This document shows positions 1 to 9,784 of a stretch of DNA of 64,000 nucleotides, in pieces (positions within the stretch are counted from its first letter, which is position 1; each line of letters opens with the position of its first letter). The notes below the pieces were generated by a model that saw only the letters and a list, made by a program, of their open reading frames with translations, was not told where the DNA came from and made no database searches. The DNA comes from Streptomyces bikiniensis. GTDB lineage: Bacteria > Actinomycetota > Actinomycetes > Streptomycetales > Streptomycetaceae. Location: positions 1 through 64,000 of the forward strand of contig JNWL01000049.1 of NCBI GenBank assembly GCA_000716465.1, in the 5' to 3' direction. The translations under genes and the position numbers were made by a program.

Positions 1-98
1 GGGAAACGCCCGGTTACATTCCGAACCCGGAAGCTAAGCCTTTCAGCGCCGATGGTACTGCAGGGGGGACCCTGTGGGAGAGTAGGACACCGCCGAAC
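1..98 (+). rRNA. rrf: 5S ribosomal RNA, 3' part
   Basis: The window opens inside a 5S rRNA. The sequence matches the known Streptomyces 5S from about its 22nd base to the 3' end, including the GAACCCGGAAGCTAAGCC helix region and the terminal CACCGCCGAACA. The 5' end, 23S and 16S genes lie outside the window to the left. The 3' end is set by similarity, so it may be off by one or two bases. Confidence 0.95.
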
Positions 99-102
99 AC
101 CT

Positions 103-178
103 GCCCTTTTAGCTCAGTCGGTAGAGCGTCTCCATGGTAAGGAGAAGGTCAACGGTTCGATTCCGTTAAAGGGCTCCA
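103..178 (+). tRNA. tRNA-Thr(GGU)
   Basis: A complete 76-nt cloverleaf can be folded by eye. The acceptor stem GCCCTTT pairs with AAAGGGC, the D arm is GCTC/GAGC, and the anticodon stem TCTCC/GGAGA holds the loop ATGGTAA with anticodon GGT. The T arm is AACGG/CCGTT with a TTCGATT loop. CCA is encoded (176-178). It starts only four bases after the 5S gene, so it is probably co-transcribed with the rRNA operon as a distal tRNA. Confidence 0.97.
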
Positions 179-182
179 CATG

Positions 183-215
183 AAAAGGCCCCCGCCTCTT
201 GGCGGGGGCCTTTTT
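183..215 (+). terminator. Rho-independent terminator of the rRNA/tRNA transcript
   Basis: A perfect 10-bp GC stem (187-196 with 201-210) closes a TCTT loop. AAAA flanks it on the left and TTTTT on the right. It begins eight bases after the tRNA 3' end. Confidence 0.95.
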
Positions 216-239
216 GCGTTCCCGGAGGAGGGCGTGTGA

Positions 240-271
240 AAGGCGCCTTCCCCCGTGCGGGAAGGCGCCTT
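240..271 (-). terminator. Hairpin terminator of the SpoIIE phosphatase gene
   Basis: A perfect 13-bp inverted repeat (240-252 with 259-271) around a 6-nt loop ends four bases from the stop codon of the minus-strand phosphatase gene. The tail has only three T residues, which is usual for GC-rich actinobacterial terminators. Confidence 0.8.
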
Positions 272-275
272 GGCG

Positions 276-2921
276 TCAGCGGTCGTCCGGTTCGCGGAGG
301 CGCATCGCGAGGATGGCCATGTCGTCGGAGGCCGGGGCCTGGGCGAAGCGTTCGACCGCGCGCAGGACGCGGGCCGCGACCGCGCCGGCCGTCAGGCCCG
401 TACAGGTCTTGAGGACGTCGGCGAGGCCGTCGTCGCCCAGCATGCGGGAGCCCTCGCGGCGCTCCGTGACGCCGTCCGTGACGCACAGGAGGACGTCGCC
501 CGGGTCGAGCGTGACCGTCTCCTCGTAGAGCTCCAGCTCGTCCATGACGCCCAGGAGCGGCTGCGGTTCGGCCGCGGGGCGGACCGTGCCGTCCTGGCTG
601 AGGCGCAGGGGCAGCGGGTGGCCGGCGCAGACGACCTTGAGGATCGCGGAGCCGTCCTCCTGCGGGCGCATCTCGCCGTACAGGAGGGTGAGGAAGCGGC
701 TGCGGGCGCCCTCGTCGAGGATCGCCGCGTTCAGGCGCTCCAGGACCGCCGGGCCGCCCAGGCCCTCGCGGGCCAGGAGGCGCAGGGCGTGGCGGGCCAG
801 GCCGGTGACGGCGGCCGCCTCCGGGCCCGTACCGCAGACGTCGCCGATGGCGAATCCGTACGCGCCGTCGCTGATCGGGAAGAGGTCGTAGAAGTCGCCG
901 CCGACCTCGTTGCCCTCGCCGGCCGCGCGGTAGATGACGTCGACTTCGACGCCCGGGATCTCGGGGAGGCCGGGCGGCAGCAGGCTGCGCTGGAGGGACT
1001 GGCTGATGGCCACGCGCTCCGAGTAGAGGCGGGCGTTGTCCAGGGCCAGGGCGGCCCGGCGGGACAGGTCCTCGGCGAGCTCCAGGATCTCCTGGCGGAA
1101 GTGGTCCTCGGAGGGCCTGCCGAGCGTCAGCATGCCGATGACCCTGTTCCGGGCCACCAGGGGCAGGACGACCGTCTCGCCGGCGACCGTGCTCGCCGTG
1201 GCCAGCGTGGCGTCGATGCCCGGCGAGAGCGGGCTCGACGGGTGGTCGAGGGCGTGGACCGAGGCGGTGAGTGCGGCCCGGTGGGCGGCGTCGCCCGGCG
1301 CGGTCCAGACCCGGGCGCCGGGCGTCGGCACCGGGTCGGGCGGCGCGATCGAGGAGAGCAGCTCCTTGAGGCCGTCGATGCGGTCCTCGTCCTCGTGGAG
1401 CACGTACGAGAGGTACGGGTCTGAGGACTGGTCGGCGATCGTGTAGACCGCGCACCAGGTCGCGAGGGTGGGGACCGTCATCTGGGCCATCAGGGCCAGG
1501 GTCTGGTCGCGGTCGAGGGTGCCGGCCAGGAGGTCGGAGGCCTCGACGAGGAAGCTGAGGGAGCCGCGGCGCAGGCGCTCCAGCTCGCCGAGGCGGGCGG
1601 ACTCCACGGCCAGGGCGATGCGGTCGGCGGCGAACTGGAGGCGGAGCGCCTCCTCGTTCGAGTAGCGGTTCGCGGCCTCGGCGGCCACGCCCAGGGAGCC
1701 GGTGAGGCGGCCCTCGACCTTGAGGGGGACGGTGACCACCGAGCGCATGCCGGTGTCCTCCAGGAGCGGGACGGCTCCGGGGACGGCGGCCAGGTCCTCG
1801 TGGACGGCGGGCATCCGGGCGGAGCCGTACCGGCTGGCGCCGGTCTCGACGGGCACGCGCGCGAAGCGCTGGCGGGCGGCCGGGAGGCCGGTGGTGGCCC
1901 GTACCTCCAGCTCCGTCTCGTCGTCCGTGGCGAGGAGGAGGAAGGCGGCGTCGCCGTCGAGCATGTCGCGGGCGCGCTCGACCGTGCGCTGGAGCAGGCC
2001 GTCGAGGTCGTCGGGGGCCGGGGAGCCGATGAAGACCTCGAAGGGGTCGGCGGAGCGGTTCTCGGCGCCGGGGTCGGCCGCGGGGCGCTGCGGGGTCTGC
2101 AGGACCGCCCGCTCGTGCTCGCGGACCAGGAGGCAGACCGTGGAGGGCTCGCCCTGGGAGTCGCGGACCCGCAGGTGCGAGGCGTAGACGGGGACGACCC
2201 GGCCGTCGGCGCAGCGGATGCCGTAGCTGCCCTCCCAGCGGGAGAGGCGCAGGGCCTCGGCGAGGCCGGTGCCGGTGCCGGGGGTGTGGGGCCAGGCGGC
2301 GAGGTCGCCCAGGGGCTTGCCGGTGACCTGCTCGGAGGCGTACCCGAAGAGTTCCCCGGCGTCCTCGTTCCAGGCGGTGATCGTGCCGCCGCGGTCGATC
2401 TGGACGACGGCGACGCGGACGCGGCTGTCGGCGACCGGGAGGAGGGCGTCGGGCAGGACGGGGCCGGCGGAGCGGGTGCCGACCGGGCGCTGCGGGAGGT
2501 CGAGGTGGAACCAGACGTGCTTGCGGGTGGGGGAGTAGTCGACGCCCCAGCGGTGGGCGAGGGCGGCGCAGAGCAGCAGGCCGCGGCCGTTCTCGCGGTC
2601 GGGCGACGCGAGGGTGCGGCCGCTCTGGACCGGGATCTCGCGCTCGGGGTAGCGGTCGGAGACCTCGACGCGGACGCTGTCGTCGGAGCGCAGGCAGAGC
2701 ACGTCGGCGGCGGTGCCGGCGTGGATGACGGCATTGGTGACGAGCTCGCTGGTGAGGACGACGGCGTCGTCCACCAGTTCGGGGTGTCCCCAGCCCTGGA
2801 GGGTGTCCCGGACGAAGGCCCGTGCGGCCGCGACGGACCGCCCGACGGGCTCGAAGCTGGCAGTCGCCCGCGCGGTGATCACAGCACTCCTCGTACGCGT
2901 CTCGACGCCCGGCTCTGCCAT
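276..2921 (-). CDS. Multidomain SpoIIE-type protein phosphatase (ATPase-PAS-GAF-PP2C)
   Basis: 881-residue cytoplasmic signalling protein, probably controlling an anti-sigma/anti-anti-sigma switch. Visible order: an RsbW-like HATPase domain (about 20-140) with N box ELVTNAV at 59-65 and G box GRGLLL; a PAS domain (about 165-280); two GAF-like stretches (about 300-640); and a C-terminal SpoIIE/PP2C phosphatase with the metal-binding GGDFYD, GDVCGTG and VTDGV motifs. ATG at 2921 is chosen over the in-frame GTG at 2966 because GGAAGGA sits about ten bases upstream. Having both kinase-type and phosphatase-type domains in one chain is common in Streptomyces and lets one protein act as both switch kinase and phosphatase. 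It is divergent from osaA (268 bp gap). The target antagonist is not visible here. Confidence 0.9.
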   Translation of the reverse strand: MAEPGVETRTRSAVITARATASFEPVGRSVAAARAFVRDTLQGWGHPELVDDAVVLTSELVTNAVIHAGTAADVLCLRSDDSVRVEVSDRYPEREIPVQSGRTLASPDRENGRGLLLCAALAHRWGVDYSPTRKHVWFHLDLPQRPVGTRSAGPVLPDALLPVADSRVRVAVVQIDRGGTITAWNEDAGELFGYASEQVTGKPLGDLAAWPHTPGTGTGLAEALRLSRWEGSYGIRCADGRVVPVYASHLRVRDSQGEPSTVCLLVREHERAVLQTPQRPAADPGAENRSADPFEVFIGSPAPDDLDGLLQRTVERARDMLDGDAAFLLLATDDETELEVRATTGLPAARQRFARVPVETGASRYGSARMPAVHEDLAAVPGAVPLLEDTGMRSVVTVPLKVEGRLTGSLGVAAEAANRYSNEEALRLQFAADRIALAVESARLGELERLRRGSLSFLVEASDLLAGTLDRDQTLALMAQMTVPTLATWCAVYTIADQSSDPYLSYVLHEDEDRIDGLKELLSSIAPPDPVPTPGARVWTAPGDAAHRAALTASVHALDHPSSPLSPGIDATLATASTVAGETVVLPLVARNRVIGMLTLGRPSEDHFRQEILELAEDLSRRAALALDNARLYSERVAISQSLQRSLLPPGLPEIPGVEVDVIYRAAGEGNEVGGDFYDLFPISDGAYGFAIGDVCGTGPEAAAVTGLARHALRLLAREGLGGPAVLERLNAAILDEGARSRFLTLLYGEMRPQEDGSAILKVVCAGHPLPLRLSQDGTVRPAAEPQPLLGVMDELELYEETVTLDPGDVLLCVTDGVTERREGSRMLGDDGLADVLKTCTGLTAGAVAARVLRAVERFAQAPASDDMAILAMRLREPDDR

Positions 2922-3188
2922 GCTCGGTCTGTCCTTCCCGCTGCCCGGTGGTCGTGCGCGCACCACACCGTCCCCGCCGGGCGGACCGGGGCGGCTGGAC
3001 AGCCGGATGCCAGGTTACTTACCTTCGCTGTCCGAGCGGATGCCGGTCACCGCTGATTCCGTCCCTCAGGGGTAGGGACGCCGTCGAAGCTGCCGAACTG
3101 TTATCGCCTGGTTCGGCCACGGTGAAACACTGGGCAGGCTACCGGCAGAGCCGGAGCGGTACGGTCGACCCCTTTCGGGAGGGACACG

Positions 3189-6100
3189 GTGGAGTCTGGC
3201 ACGGCGGCGCGTCGCGGCGGAGGCAACGGTACGCGCGCGAGGGGCGGGCGTTCCCGTGGGGGGACGGTCCAGGTGGACGCCGCGGCGCTGGAGCGGTTGC
3301 TCTCCGCGCTGGTGTCGATGCGGGACGGGAACTTCCGCAGGCGGCTCACGGTGTCCGGCGACGGGGTCATGGCGGAGATCTCCGCCGTGTTCAACGAGGT
3401 CGCGGACCGGCAGATGCACGTGACGGGGGAGCTGTCGCGGGTACGGCGGGTGGTCGGGCGCGAGGGCAAGCTGTCCGAGCGCCTGGAGGCCGGGGCCAGC
3501 GAGGGGGCGTGGGCGGCGGCGATCGAGGCCGCGAACGCGCTCGTCGACGACCTGGCCCGGCCGGTGTCCGAGGTGGGACGGGTGCTCTCGGCGGTGGCCG
3601 AGGGCGACCTGGAGCAGCGGATGGACCTGCGGTCGGAGGGTTCCGACGGGACGGTCCGGCCGCTGCGGGGCGAGTTCCTGAAGGTCGCGCGTACCGTCAA
3701 CAACCTCGTCGACCAGCTGTCGGTGTTCGCCTCCGAGGTGACCAGGGTCGCCGTCGAGGTGGGAACCGAGGGGAAGCTGGGCGGTCAGGCGCAGGTGCGC
3801 GGGGTGTCCGGCTCGTGGAAGGACCTCACGGACTCGGTCAACACCATGGCGAACCAGCTGACGGCCCAGGTGCGGGACATCGCGCTGGTGACGACGGCGG
3901 TCGCCAACGGCGATCTGTCGCAGAAGGTCACGGCGAACGTGGCCGGCGAGATGCTGGAGCTGAAGAACACCGTCAACCGGATGGTGGACCAGCTGTCGTC
4001 GTTCTCCTCCGAGGTGACCCGGGTCGCGCGCGAGGTGGGCACCGAGGGCGAGCTGGGCGGTCAGGCCGAGGTGGCCGGGGTCGCCGGGGTGTGGAAGGAC
4101 CTCACCGACTCCGTCAACACGATGGCGGGCAACCTCACCAATCAGGTGAGGGGGATCGCCGAGGTGACGACCGCCGTCGCCAACGGCGACCTGTCGCAGA
4201 AGGTCCGGGTCTCGGCGCGCGGTGAGATCGCGCAGCTCGCGGACACGATCAACCAGATGACCGAGACGCTGCGGACCTTCGCGGACGAGGTGACCCGCGT
4301 CTCGGGCGAGGTGGGAGCGCAGGGTCTGCTCGGCGGGCAGGCGCAGGTGCCGGGCGCGGCGGGGACCTGGAAGGACCTCACGGACTCGGTCAACACGGTC
4401 TTCCGGAACATCACCACGCAGGTGCGTGACATCGCGCAGGTGACGACGGCGGTCGCCAACGGCGATCTGTCGCAGAAGGTCACGGTCGACGTGGCCGGGG
4501 AGATGCTGGAGCTGAAGAACACCGTCAACACGATGGTGGACCAGCTCTCCGCCTTCGGTTCCGAGGTGACCCGGGTGGCCCGGGAGGTCGGCGTCGAGGG
4601 CCTGCTCGGCGGCCAGGCCGAGGTGCCGGGCGCGGCGGGGACCTGGAAGGACCTCACGGACTCGGTCAACACGGCCTTCCGCAACCTGACCGGTCAGGTG
4701 CGTGACATCGCGCAGGTGACGACGGCGGTGGCCAACGGCGATCTGTCGCAGAAGGTCACGGTCGACGTGGCCGGGGAGATGCTGGAGCTGAAGAACACCG
4801 TCAACACGATGGTGTCGCAGCTGTCGTCCTTCGCGGACCAGGTGACCCGGATGGCCCGGGACGTGGGCACCGAGGGCCGGCTCGGCGGCCAGGCGCGCGT
4901 GGACGGCGTCTCCGGGCGCTGGCGGGAGCTCACCGACTCGGTGAACTTCATGGCAGGCAACCTGACCTCGCAGGTGCGGCAGATCGCGCAGGTGACGACG
5001 GCGGTGGCGCGCGGTGACCTGTCGCAGAAGATCGACGTGGACGCGCGCGGCGAGATCCTGGAGCTGAAGAACACCATCAACACGATGGTCGACCAGCTCT
5101 CCGCGTTCGCGGACCAGGTGACGCGGGTGGCCCGCGAGGTGGGCACCGACGGGCGCCTCGGGGGGCAGGCGCAGGTGCCCGGCGTGGCCGGTGTGTGGCG
5201 GGACCTGACCGACTCGGTGAACGGCATGGCCGGCAACCTCACCACCCAGGTCCGCAACATCGCCCAGGTCGCCACGGCGGTGGCGCGCGGTGACCTGTCG
5301 CAGAAGATCGACGTGGACGCGCGCGGCGAGATCCTGGAGCTGAAGAACACCCTCAACACGATGGTGGACCAGCTGTCGAACTTCGCGGAGCAGGTGACCC
5401 GGGTGGCCCGCGAGGTGGGCACCGAGGGCATCCTCGGCGGGCAGGCCGAGGTGCAGGGCGTCTCGGGCACCTGGAAGGACCTCACCCAGTCGGTGAACGG
5501 CATGGCGAACAACCTCACCATCCAGGTGCGGAACATCGCCGAGGTCACGACCGCGGTCGCCATGGGCGACCTGTCGAAGAAGATCACGGTCGACGCGCGG
5601 GGCGAGATCCTGGAGCTGGTGACGACCGTCAACACGATGGTCGACCAGCTGTCGAACTTCGCGGACGAGGTCACGCGCGTGGCCCGCGAGGTGGGCACGG
5701 AGGGCATCCTCGGCGGCCAGGCACGTGTGCGCGGGGTCACGGGCACCTGGAAGGACCTCAGCGACAACGTCAACCTGATGGCCAACAACCTGACCAGTCA
5801 GGTGCGGAACATCTCCCGGGTCTCGGCGGCCGTCGCCAACGGCGACCTGACCAAGAAGGTGACGGTCGAGGCGCGCGGCGAGGTCGCGGAGCTGGCCGAG
5901 ACCGTCAACACGATGGTGACGACCCTGTCGTCCTTCGCGGACGAGGTCACGCGCGTGGCCCGCGAGGTGGGCACGGAGGGCGAGCTGGGCGGCCAGGCCC
6001 GGGTGCCGGGGGTCTCGGGCACCTGGAAGGACCTGACCGAGTCGGTGAACTCGATGGCCGACAACCTCACCGGCCAGGTGCGGCAGATCGCCGCCGTCAC

Positions 6101-8672
6101 CACCGCCATCGCCAAGGGTGACCTCACCAAGAAGATCGACATCGACGCCCGCGGCGAGATCCAGGAGCTGAAGAACACCATCAACACGATGGTCGACCAG
6201 CTGTCGAACTTCGCCGAGGAGGTCACCCGGGTGGCCCGCGAGGTGGGCACCGACGGGCAGCTCGGCGGTCAGGCCCGGGTCCGGGACGTCGAGGGCACCT
6301 GGAGCGACCTCACCGAGTCCGTGAACGAGATGGCAGGGAACCTCACCCGGCAGGTGCGGGCGATCGCCGCCGTCGCCACCGCGGTGACCCGCGGCGACCT
6401 GAACGTCAAGATCGACGGCGTGGACGCGGCCGGCGAGATCCAGGCGCTCCAGGACAACATCAACACGATGATCGCCAACCTGCGGGACACCACCCTCGCC
6501 AACGACGAGCAGGACTGGCTCAAGAGCAACCTGGCCCGCATCTCCGGCCTCATGCAGGGCCGGCGGGACCTCGACGACGTCGCCTCGCTCATCATGAGCG
6601 AGCTGACCCCGGTCGTCTCGGCCCAGCACGGCGCCTTCTTCGTGGCGATGCCGACCGGCTCCGCCCACGGCGACGCCGAACTGGTCGGCGAGGGCGACGG
6701 CTCGTACGAGCTGCGGATGCGCGGGAGTTACGGGTACTCGCCCGGTTCCATGCCGACCTCGTTCCGGCCCGGCGAGACCCTCATCGGGACGGCGGCCGAG
6801 GAGAAGCGGACCATCCAGCTCAACGCGCCCCCCGGCTACCTGAAGATCTCCTCCGGGCTCGGTGAGGCCTCGCCCGCGCACGTGATCGTCCTTCCGGTCC
6901 TCTTCGAGGGGAAGGTCCTCGGCGTGATCGAGCTGGCCTCCTTCCAGCCGTTCACCCAGATCCAGCGGGACTTCCTCAACCAGATCGCCGAGCTGATCGC
7001 CACCACCGTCAACACCATCAGCGTCAACACCAAGACGGAGGTGCTGCTCAAGCAGTCGCAGGAGCTCACCGAGCAGCTCAAGGAGCGCTCGGCCGAGCTG
7101 GAGCACCGGCAGAAGGAGCTCCAGGGCTCCAACCTGGAGCTGGAGGAGAAGGCCGAGCTCCTCGCCCGGCAGAACCGCGACATCGAGGTGAAGAACACCG
7201 AGATCGAGGAGGCCCGGCAGGTCCTGGAGGAGCGGGCCGAACAGCTCGCCGTCTCCATGCGGTACAAGTCCGAGTTCCTGGCGAACATGTCGCACGAGCT
7301 GCGCACCCCGCTCAACTCGCTGCTCATCCTGGCCAAGCTGCTCGCGGACAACGCCGAGACGAACCTGACGCCGAAGCAGGTCGAGTTCGCGGAGACCATC
7401 CACGGGGCCGGTTCGGACCTGCTCCAGCTGATCAACGACATCCTGGACCTGTCCAAGGTCGAGGCGGGCAAGATGGACGTCTCGCCGACCCGGATCGCGC
7501 TCGTGCAGCTCGTGGACTACGTGGAGGCGACCTTCCGGCCACTGACGGCGGAGAAGGGGCTCGACTTCTCGGTGCGGGTCTCGCCGGAGCTGCCGGCCAC
7601 GCTCCACACCGACGAGCAGCGCCTCCTCCAGGTGCTGCGCAACCTCCTGTCCAACGCGGTGAAGTTCACCGACACGGGCGCGGTGGAGCTGGTGATCAGG
7701 CCGGCCGGCGCGGACGTGCCGCAGTCGATCCGCGAGCAGCTCCTGGAGGCCGGTTCGCTGCGCGACCCGGAGGCCGACCTGATCGCGTTCTCGGTCACCG
7801 ACACCGGGATCGGGATCGCGGCCGGCAAGATGCGGGTCATCTTCGAGGCCTTCAAGCAGGCCGACGGCACGACCAGCCGGAAGTACGGCGGTACGGGCCT
7901 GGGCCTGTCGATCAGCCGGGAGATCGCGCGGTTGCTCGGCGGCGAGATCTTCGCCGTGAGCGAGCCGGGCCGCGGCTCGACGTTCACCCTGTACCTGCCG
8001 CTGAACCCGACCGAGCTGCCCGCGCCGGGCCAGGGCCAGGGGGCGCAGGACGGCGAGGACCCGCAGCAGGGCGCCGAGGAGGGGGCGGCCGGGGCCGTCC
8101 AGCCGTTCCCGCACTTCCCGTCGGCGCCCGTGCGGACGGAGGCGCGCTCCGGGGCCGGGGCGCTGTTCCGGCACCGCCGGAAGGCGGCCGCGGAGGCGAC
8201 CGGGGCGCGGGGCGAGGTGCCGGGTCAGTCCGGGCAGCAGCCCGTACCGGAGCGCGAGGAGGCGGAGGAGGCGGCGCCGCGGCGCACCTTCGGCTTCTCG
8301 GGCGAGAAGGTGCTCATCGTGGACGACGACATCCGCAACGTCTTCGCGCTCACCAGCGTCCTGGAACAGCACGGGCTCGCGGTGCTCTACGCGGAGAACG
8401 GGCGGGAGGGCATCGAGGTCCTGGAACAGCACGACGACGCGGCGGTCGTCCTGATGGACATCATGATGCCGGAGATGGACGGGTACGCGACGACGACCGC
8501 GATCCGGCGGATGCCGCAGTTCGCCGGCCTCCCGATCATCGCCCTGACGGCGAAGGCGATGAAGGGCGACAGGGAGAAGGCGATCGAGTCGGGTGCCTCG
8601 GACTACGTGACCAAGCCGGTCGATCCCGACCACCTGCTGTCCGTCATGGAGCAGTGGATGCGGCGGGAGTGA
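3189..8672 (+). CDS. osaA: OsaA-like HAMP-array hybrid histidine kinase
   Basis: 1827-residue hybrid sensor kinase without membrane segments. After a short basic N-terminus, about a dozen HAMP units follow each other at a 92-residue period (about 30-1095). Each carries a GDL(S/T)xK core and an ELKNTxNxMVDQLS-like helix. Then come a GAF domain (about 1120-1280), a coiled coil (about 1285-1355), HisKA with phospho-acceptor H1369 ([10 protein letters not shown]), HATPase (N box near 1475-1490) and a receiver domain with D1757 ([11 protein letters not shown]). No HPt domain is present. The layout resembles fungal Nik1/Os-1 osmosensors. In S. coelicolor the homologous kinase OsaA works with OsaB in osmotic adaptation (recalled). 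The GTG start has GGGAGGG six bases upstream. Confidence 0.93.
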   Translation: MESGTAARRGGGNGTRARGGRSRGGTVQVDAAALERLLSALVSMRDGNFRRRLTVSGDGVMAEISAVFNEVADRQMHVTGELSRVRRVVGREGKLSERLEAGASEGAWAAAIEAANALVDDLARPVSEVGRVLSAVAEGDLEQRMDLRSEGSDGTVRPLRGEFLKVARTVNNLVDQLSVFASEVTRVAVEVGTEGKLGGQAQVRGVSGSWKDLTDSVNTMANQLTAQVRDIALVTTAVANGDLSQKVTANVAGEMLELKNTVNRMVDQLSSFSSEVTRVAREVGTEGELGGQAEVAGVAGVWKDLTDSVNTMAGNLTNQVRGIAEVTTAVANGDLSQKVRVSARGEIAQLADTINQMTETLRTFADEVTRVSGEVGAQGLLGGQAQVPGAAGTWKDLTDSVNTVFRNITTQVRDIAQVTTAVANGDLSQKVTVDVAGEMLELKNTVNTMVDQLSAFGSEVTRVAREVGVEGLLGGQAEVPGAAGTWKDLTDSVNTAFRNLTGQVRDIAQVTTAVANGDLSQKVTVDVAGEMLELKNTVNTMVSQLSSFADQVTRMARDVGTEGRLGGQARVDGVSGRWRELTDSVNFMAGNLTSQVRQIAQVTTAVARGDLSQKIDVDARGEILELKNTINTMVDQLSAFADQVTRVAREVGTDGRLGGQAQVPGVAGVWRDLTDSVNGMAGNLTTQVRNIAQVATAVARGDLSQKIDVDARGEILELKNTLNTMVDQLSNFAEQVTRVAREVGTEGILGGQAEVQGVSGTWKDLTQSVNGMANNLTIQVRNIAEVTTAVAMGDLSKKITVDARGEILELVTTVNTMVDQLSNFADEVTRVAREVGTEGILGGQARVRGVTGTWKDLSDNVNLMANNLTSQVRNISRVSAAVANGDLTKKVTVEARGEVAELAETVNTMVTTLSSFADEVTRVAREVGTEGELGGQARVPGVSGTWKDLTESVNSMADNLTGQVRQIAAVTTAIAKGDLTKKIDIDARGEIQELKNTINTMVDQLSNFAEEVTRVAREVGTDGQLGGQARVRDVEGTWSDLTESVNEMAGNLTRQVRAIAAVATAVTRGDLNVKIDGVDAAGEIQALQDNINTMIANLRDTTLANDEQDWLKSNLARISGLMQGRRDLDDVASLIMSELTPVVSAQHGAFFVAMPTGSAHGDAELVGEGDGSYELRMRGSYGYSPGSMPTSFRPGETLIGTAAEEKRTIQLNAPPGYLKISSGLGEASPAHVIVLPVLFEGKVLGVIELASFQPFTQIQRDFLNQIAELIATTVNTISVNTKTEVLLKQSQELTEQLKERSAELEHRQKELQGSNLELEEKAELLARQNRDIEVKNTEIEEARQVLEERAEQLAVSMRYKSEFLANMSHELRTPLNSLLILAKLLADNAETNLTPKQVEFAETIHGAGSDLLQLINDILDLSKVEAGKMDVSPTRIALVQLVDYVEATFRPLTAEKGLDFSVRVSPELPATLHTDEQRLLQVLRNLLSNAVKFTDTGAVELVIRPAGADVPQSIREQLLEAGSLRDPEADLIAFSVTDTGIGIAAGKMRVIFEAFKQADGTTSRKYGGTGLGLSISREIARLLGGEIFAVSEPGRGSTFTLYLPLNPTELPAPGQGQGAQDGEDPQQGAEEGAAGAVQPFPHFPSAPVRTEARSGAGALFRHRRKAAAEATGARGEVPGQSGQQPVPEREEAEEAAPRRTFGFSGEKVLIVDDDIRNVFALTSVLEQHGLAVLYAENGREGIEVLEQHDDAAVVLMDIMMPEMDGYATTTAIRRMPQFAGLPIIALTAKAMKGDREKAIESGASDYVTKPVDPDHLLSVMEQWMRRE
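3590..6460 (+). repeat. 276-bp tandem coding repeat (HAMP array of osaA)
   Basis: The core phrase encoding [12 protein letters not shown] recurs about every 276 bases, with good copies near 3890, 4166, 4440, 4716, 4994, 5270, 5546, 5822, 6098 and 6374. Neighbouring copies at 4440 and 4716 are almost identical over roughly 90 bases. That suggests recent unit duplication or gene conversion. Confidence 0.9.
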
Positions 8673-8700
8673 CCCGGGCCGGGGCCGCGCGGCCCGGGTC
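8671..8700 (+). terminator. GC hairpin after osaA
   Basis: An 11-bp perfect stem (8671-8681 with 8690-8700) overlaps the TGA stop of osaA. There is no T run, so it may act as an attenuator between osaA and osaB rather than a full terminator. Confidence 0.65.
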
Positions 8701-8972
8701 CTTCCCGGGCGCGCCCCGGAAAGATCTCTGACGGGCTGTCGCCAAGGGCGTGTGAGATGCGGGAATACGGGGAACCTTCTGGTCTCCCACCGCGTTTTTC
8801 CTCCGTGCACAGTGACATCGCGGTGACAGGGTGTGGCGACGGGCGGGGTGCGGCTACGATGACCGGCACAAGGACGGACGGCGCTAGGGAGTCGTCTTCT
8901 GGGGCGGCGCCCGGTGCCTCCCCCGGTTCGGGGGACCGGGCAGAGCCGTTGCCGGGACGAGGAGGACGGGGC

Positions 8973-9647
8973 ATGGTGCAGAAGGCCAAGATCCTCCTGG
9001 TCGATGACCGGCCGGAGAATCTGCTGGCGCTGGAGGCCATTCTCTCCGCGCTCGATCAGACGCTGGTGCGGGCATCGTCCGGGGAGGAAGCGCTCAAGGC
9101 GCTGTTGACGGACGACTTCGCGGTCATCCTGCTCGACGTCCAGATGCCGGGAATGGACGGTTTCGAGACCGCCGCCCACATCAAGCGGCGCGAGCGGACC
9201 CGGGACATCCCGATCATCTTCCTCACCGCCATCAACCACGGCCCCCACCACACCTTCCGGGGGTACGCGGCGGGCGCGGTCGACTACATCTCGAAGCCCT
9301 TCGACCCGTGGGTGCTGCGCGCCAAGGTCTCCGTCTTCGTCGAGCTCTACATGAAGAACTGCAAGCTGCGCGAGCAGGCCGCGCTGCTGCGGCTCCAGTT
9401 GGAGGGTGGCGGCGAGAGCGGCCACGGCAAGGAGTCCGCCGGTCTGCTCGCCGAGCTCTCCGCCCGCCTCGCGGCCGTCGAGGAGCAGGCGGAGGCCCTG
9501 TCGAAGCAGCTCGACGACGATTCGGCCGATGCGGCCGCCGTCGCCACCGCCGCGCACCTGGAGCGCAAGCTGACCGGTCTCCGGCGGGCCCTGGACGCCC
9601 TGGAGCCGGGCGCCGGCGCCGCGCCGTCCCTGCCCGGCCAGAGCTGA
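8973..9647 (+). CDS. osaB: OsaB-like response regulator with coiled-coil output
   Basis: 224-residue response regulator. The receiver domain (about 4-120) has acidic pocket DD at 11-12, phospho-acceptor D55 ([11 protein letters not shown]) and K in SKPFDP. Instead of a DNA-binding domain, the C-terminal half is a predicted coiled coil (about 140-205: [18 protein letters not shown]). ATG 8973 is chosen because GGAGGA lies about six bases upstream and the receiver begins at once. The open frame extends upstream to 8757 but that part is low complexity. It follows osaA after a 300-bp gap. In S. coelicolor OsaB is the cognate regulator of OsaA and is needed for sporulation under osmotic stress (recalled). 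It probably acts by protein contact rather than by binding DNA. Confidence 0.9.
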   Translation: MVQKAKILLVDDRPENLLALEAILSALDQTLVRASSGEEALKALLTDDFAVILLDVQMPGMDGFETAAHIKRRERTRDIPIIFLTAINHGPHHTFRGYAAGAVDYISKPFDPWVLRAKVSVFVELYMKNCKLREQAALLRLQLEGGGESGHGKESAGLLAELSARLAAVEEQAEALSKQLDDDSADAAAVATAAHLERKLTGLRRALDALEPGAGAAPSLPGQS

Positions 9648-9656
9648 CGAAACGTC

Positions 9657-9695
9657 ACGAAGCGCCCCGGTCCGTCACGGTCCGGGGCGCTTCGT
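9657..9695 (+). terminator. Terminator after osaB
   Basis: A 14-bp perfect inverted repeat (9657-9670 with 9682-9695) with an 11-nt loop begins ten bases after the osaB stop. Confidence 0.85.
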
Positions 9696-9771
9696 CATGA
9701 TGCGGTGTCAGCATCGCGCCTCCGCGCGGACGACACGAACGGGTGAGGCGGACAGCCGGTTCCCACACGGG

Positions 9772-9777
9772 TAACCT
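9772..9777 (+). promoter_or_regulatory. -10 element of a leaderless ftsK promoter
   Basis: TAACCT ends seven bases before the ftsK ATG. There is no Shine-Dalgarno sequence, so transcription probably starts at the ATG. Confidence 0.6.
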
Positions 9778-9784
9778 CGGCATC

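Noticed and set aside
8757..8972. Longer OsaB from ATG 8757 or 8858
   Set aside because: The added residues are low complexity, 8858 overlaps a possible -10 (TACGAT), and the good ribosome-binding site is before 8973.
3066..9557. A 2163-codon open frame on the minus strand across osaA
   Set aside because: It mirrors the third-position GC bias of the real plus-strand genes, is rich in Leu/Val/Arg/Gly/His, has no ribosome-binding site and crosses osaA, osaB and their terminators.
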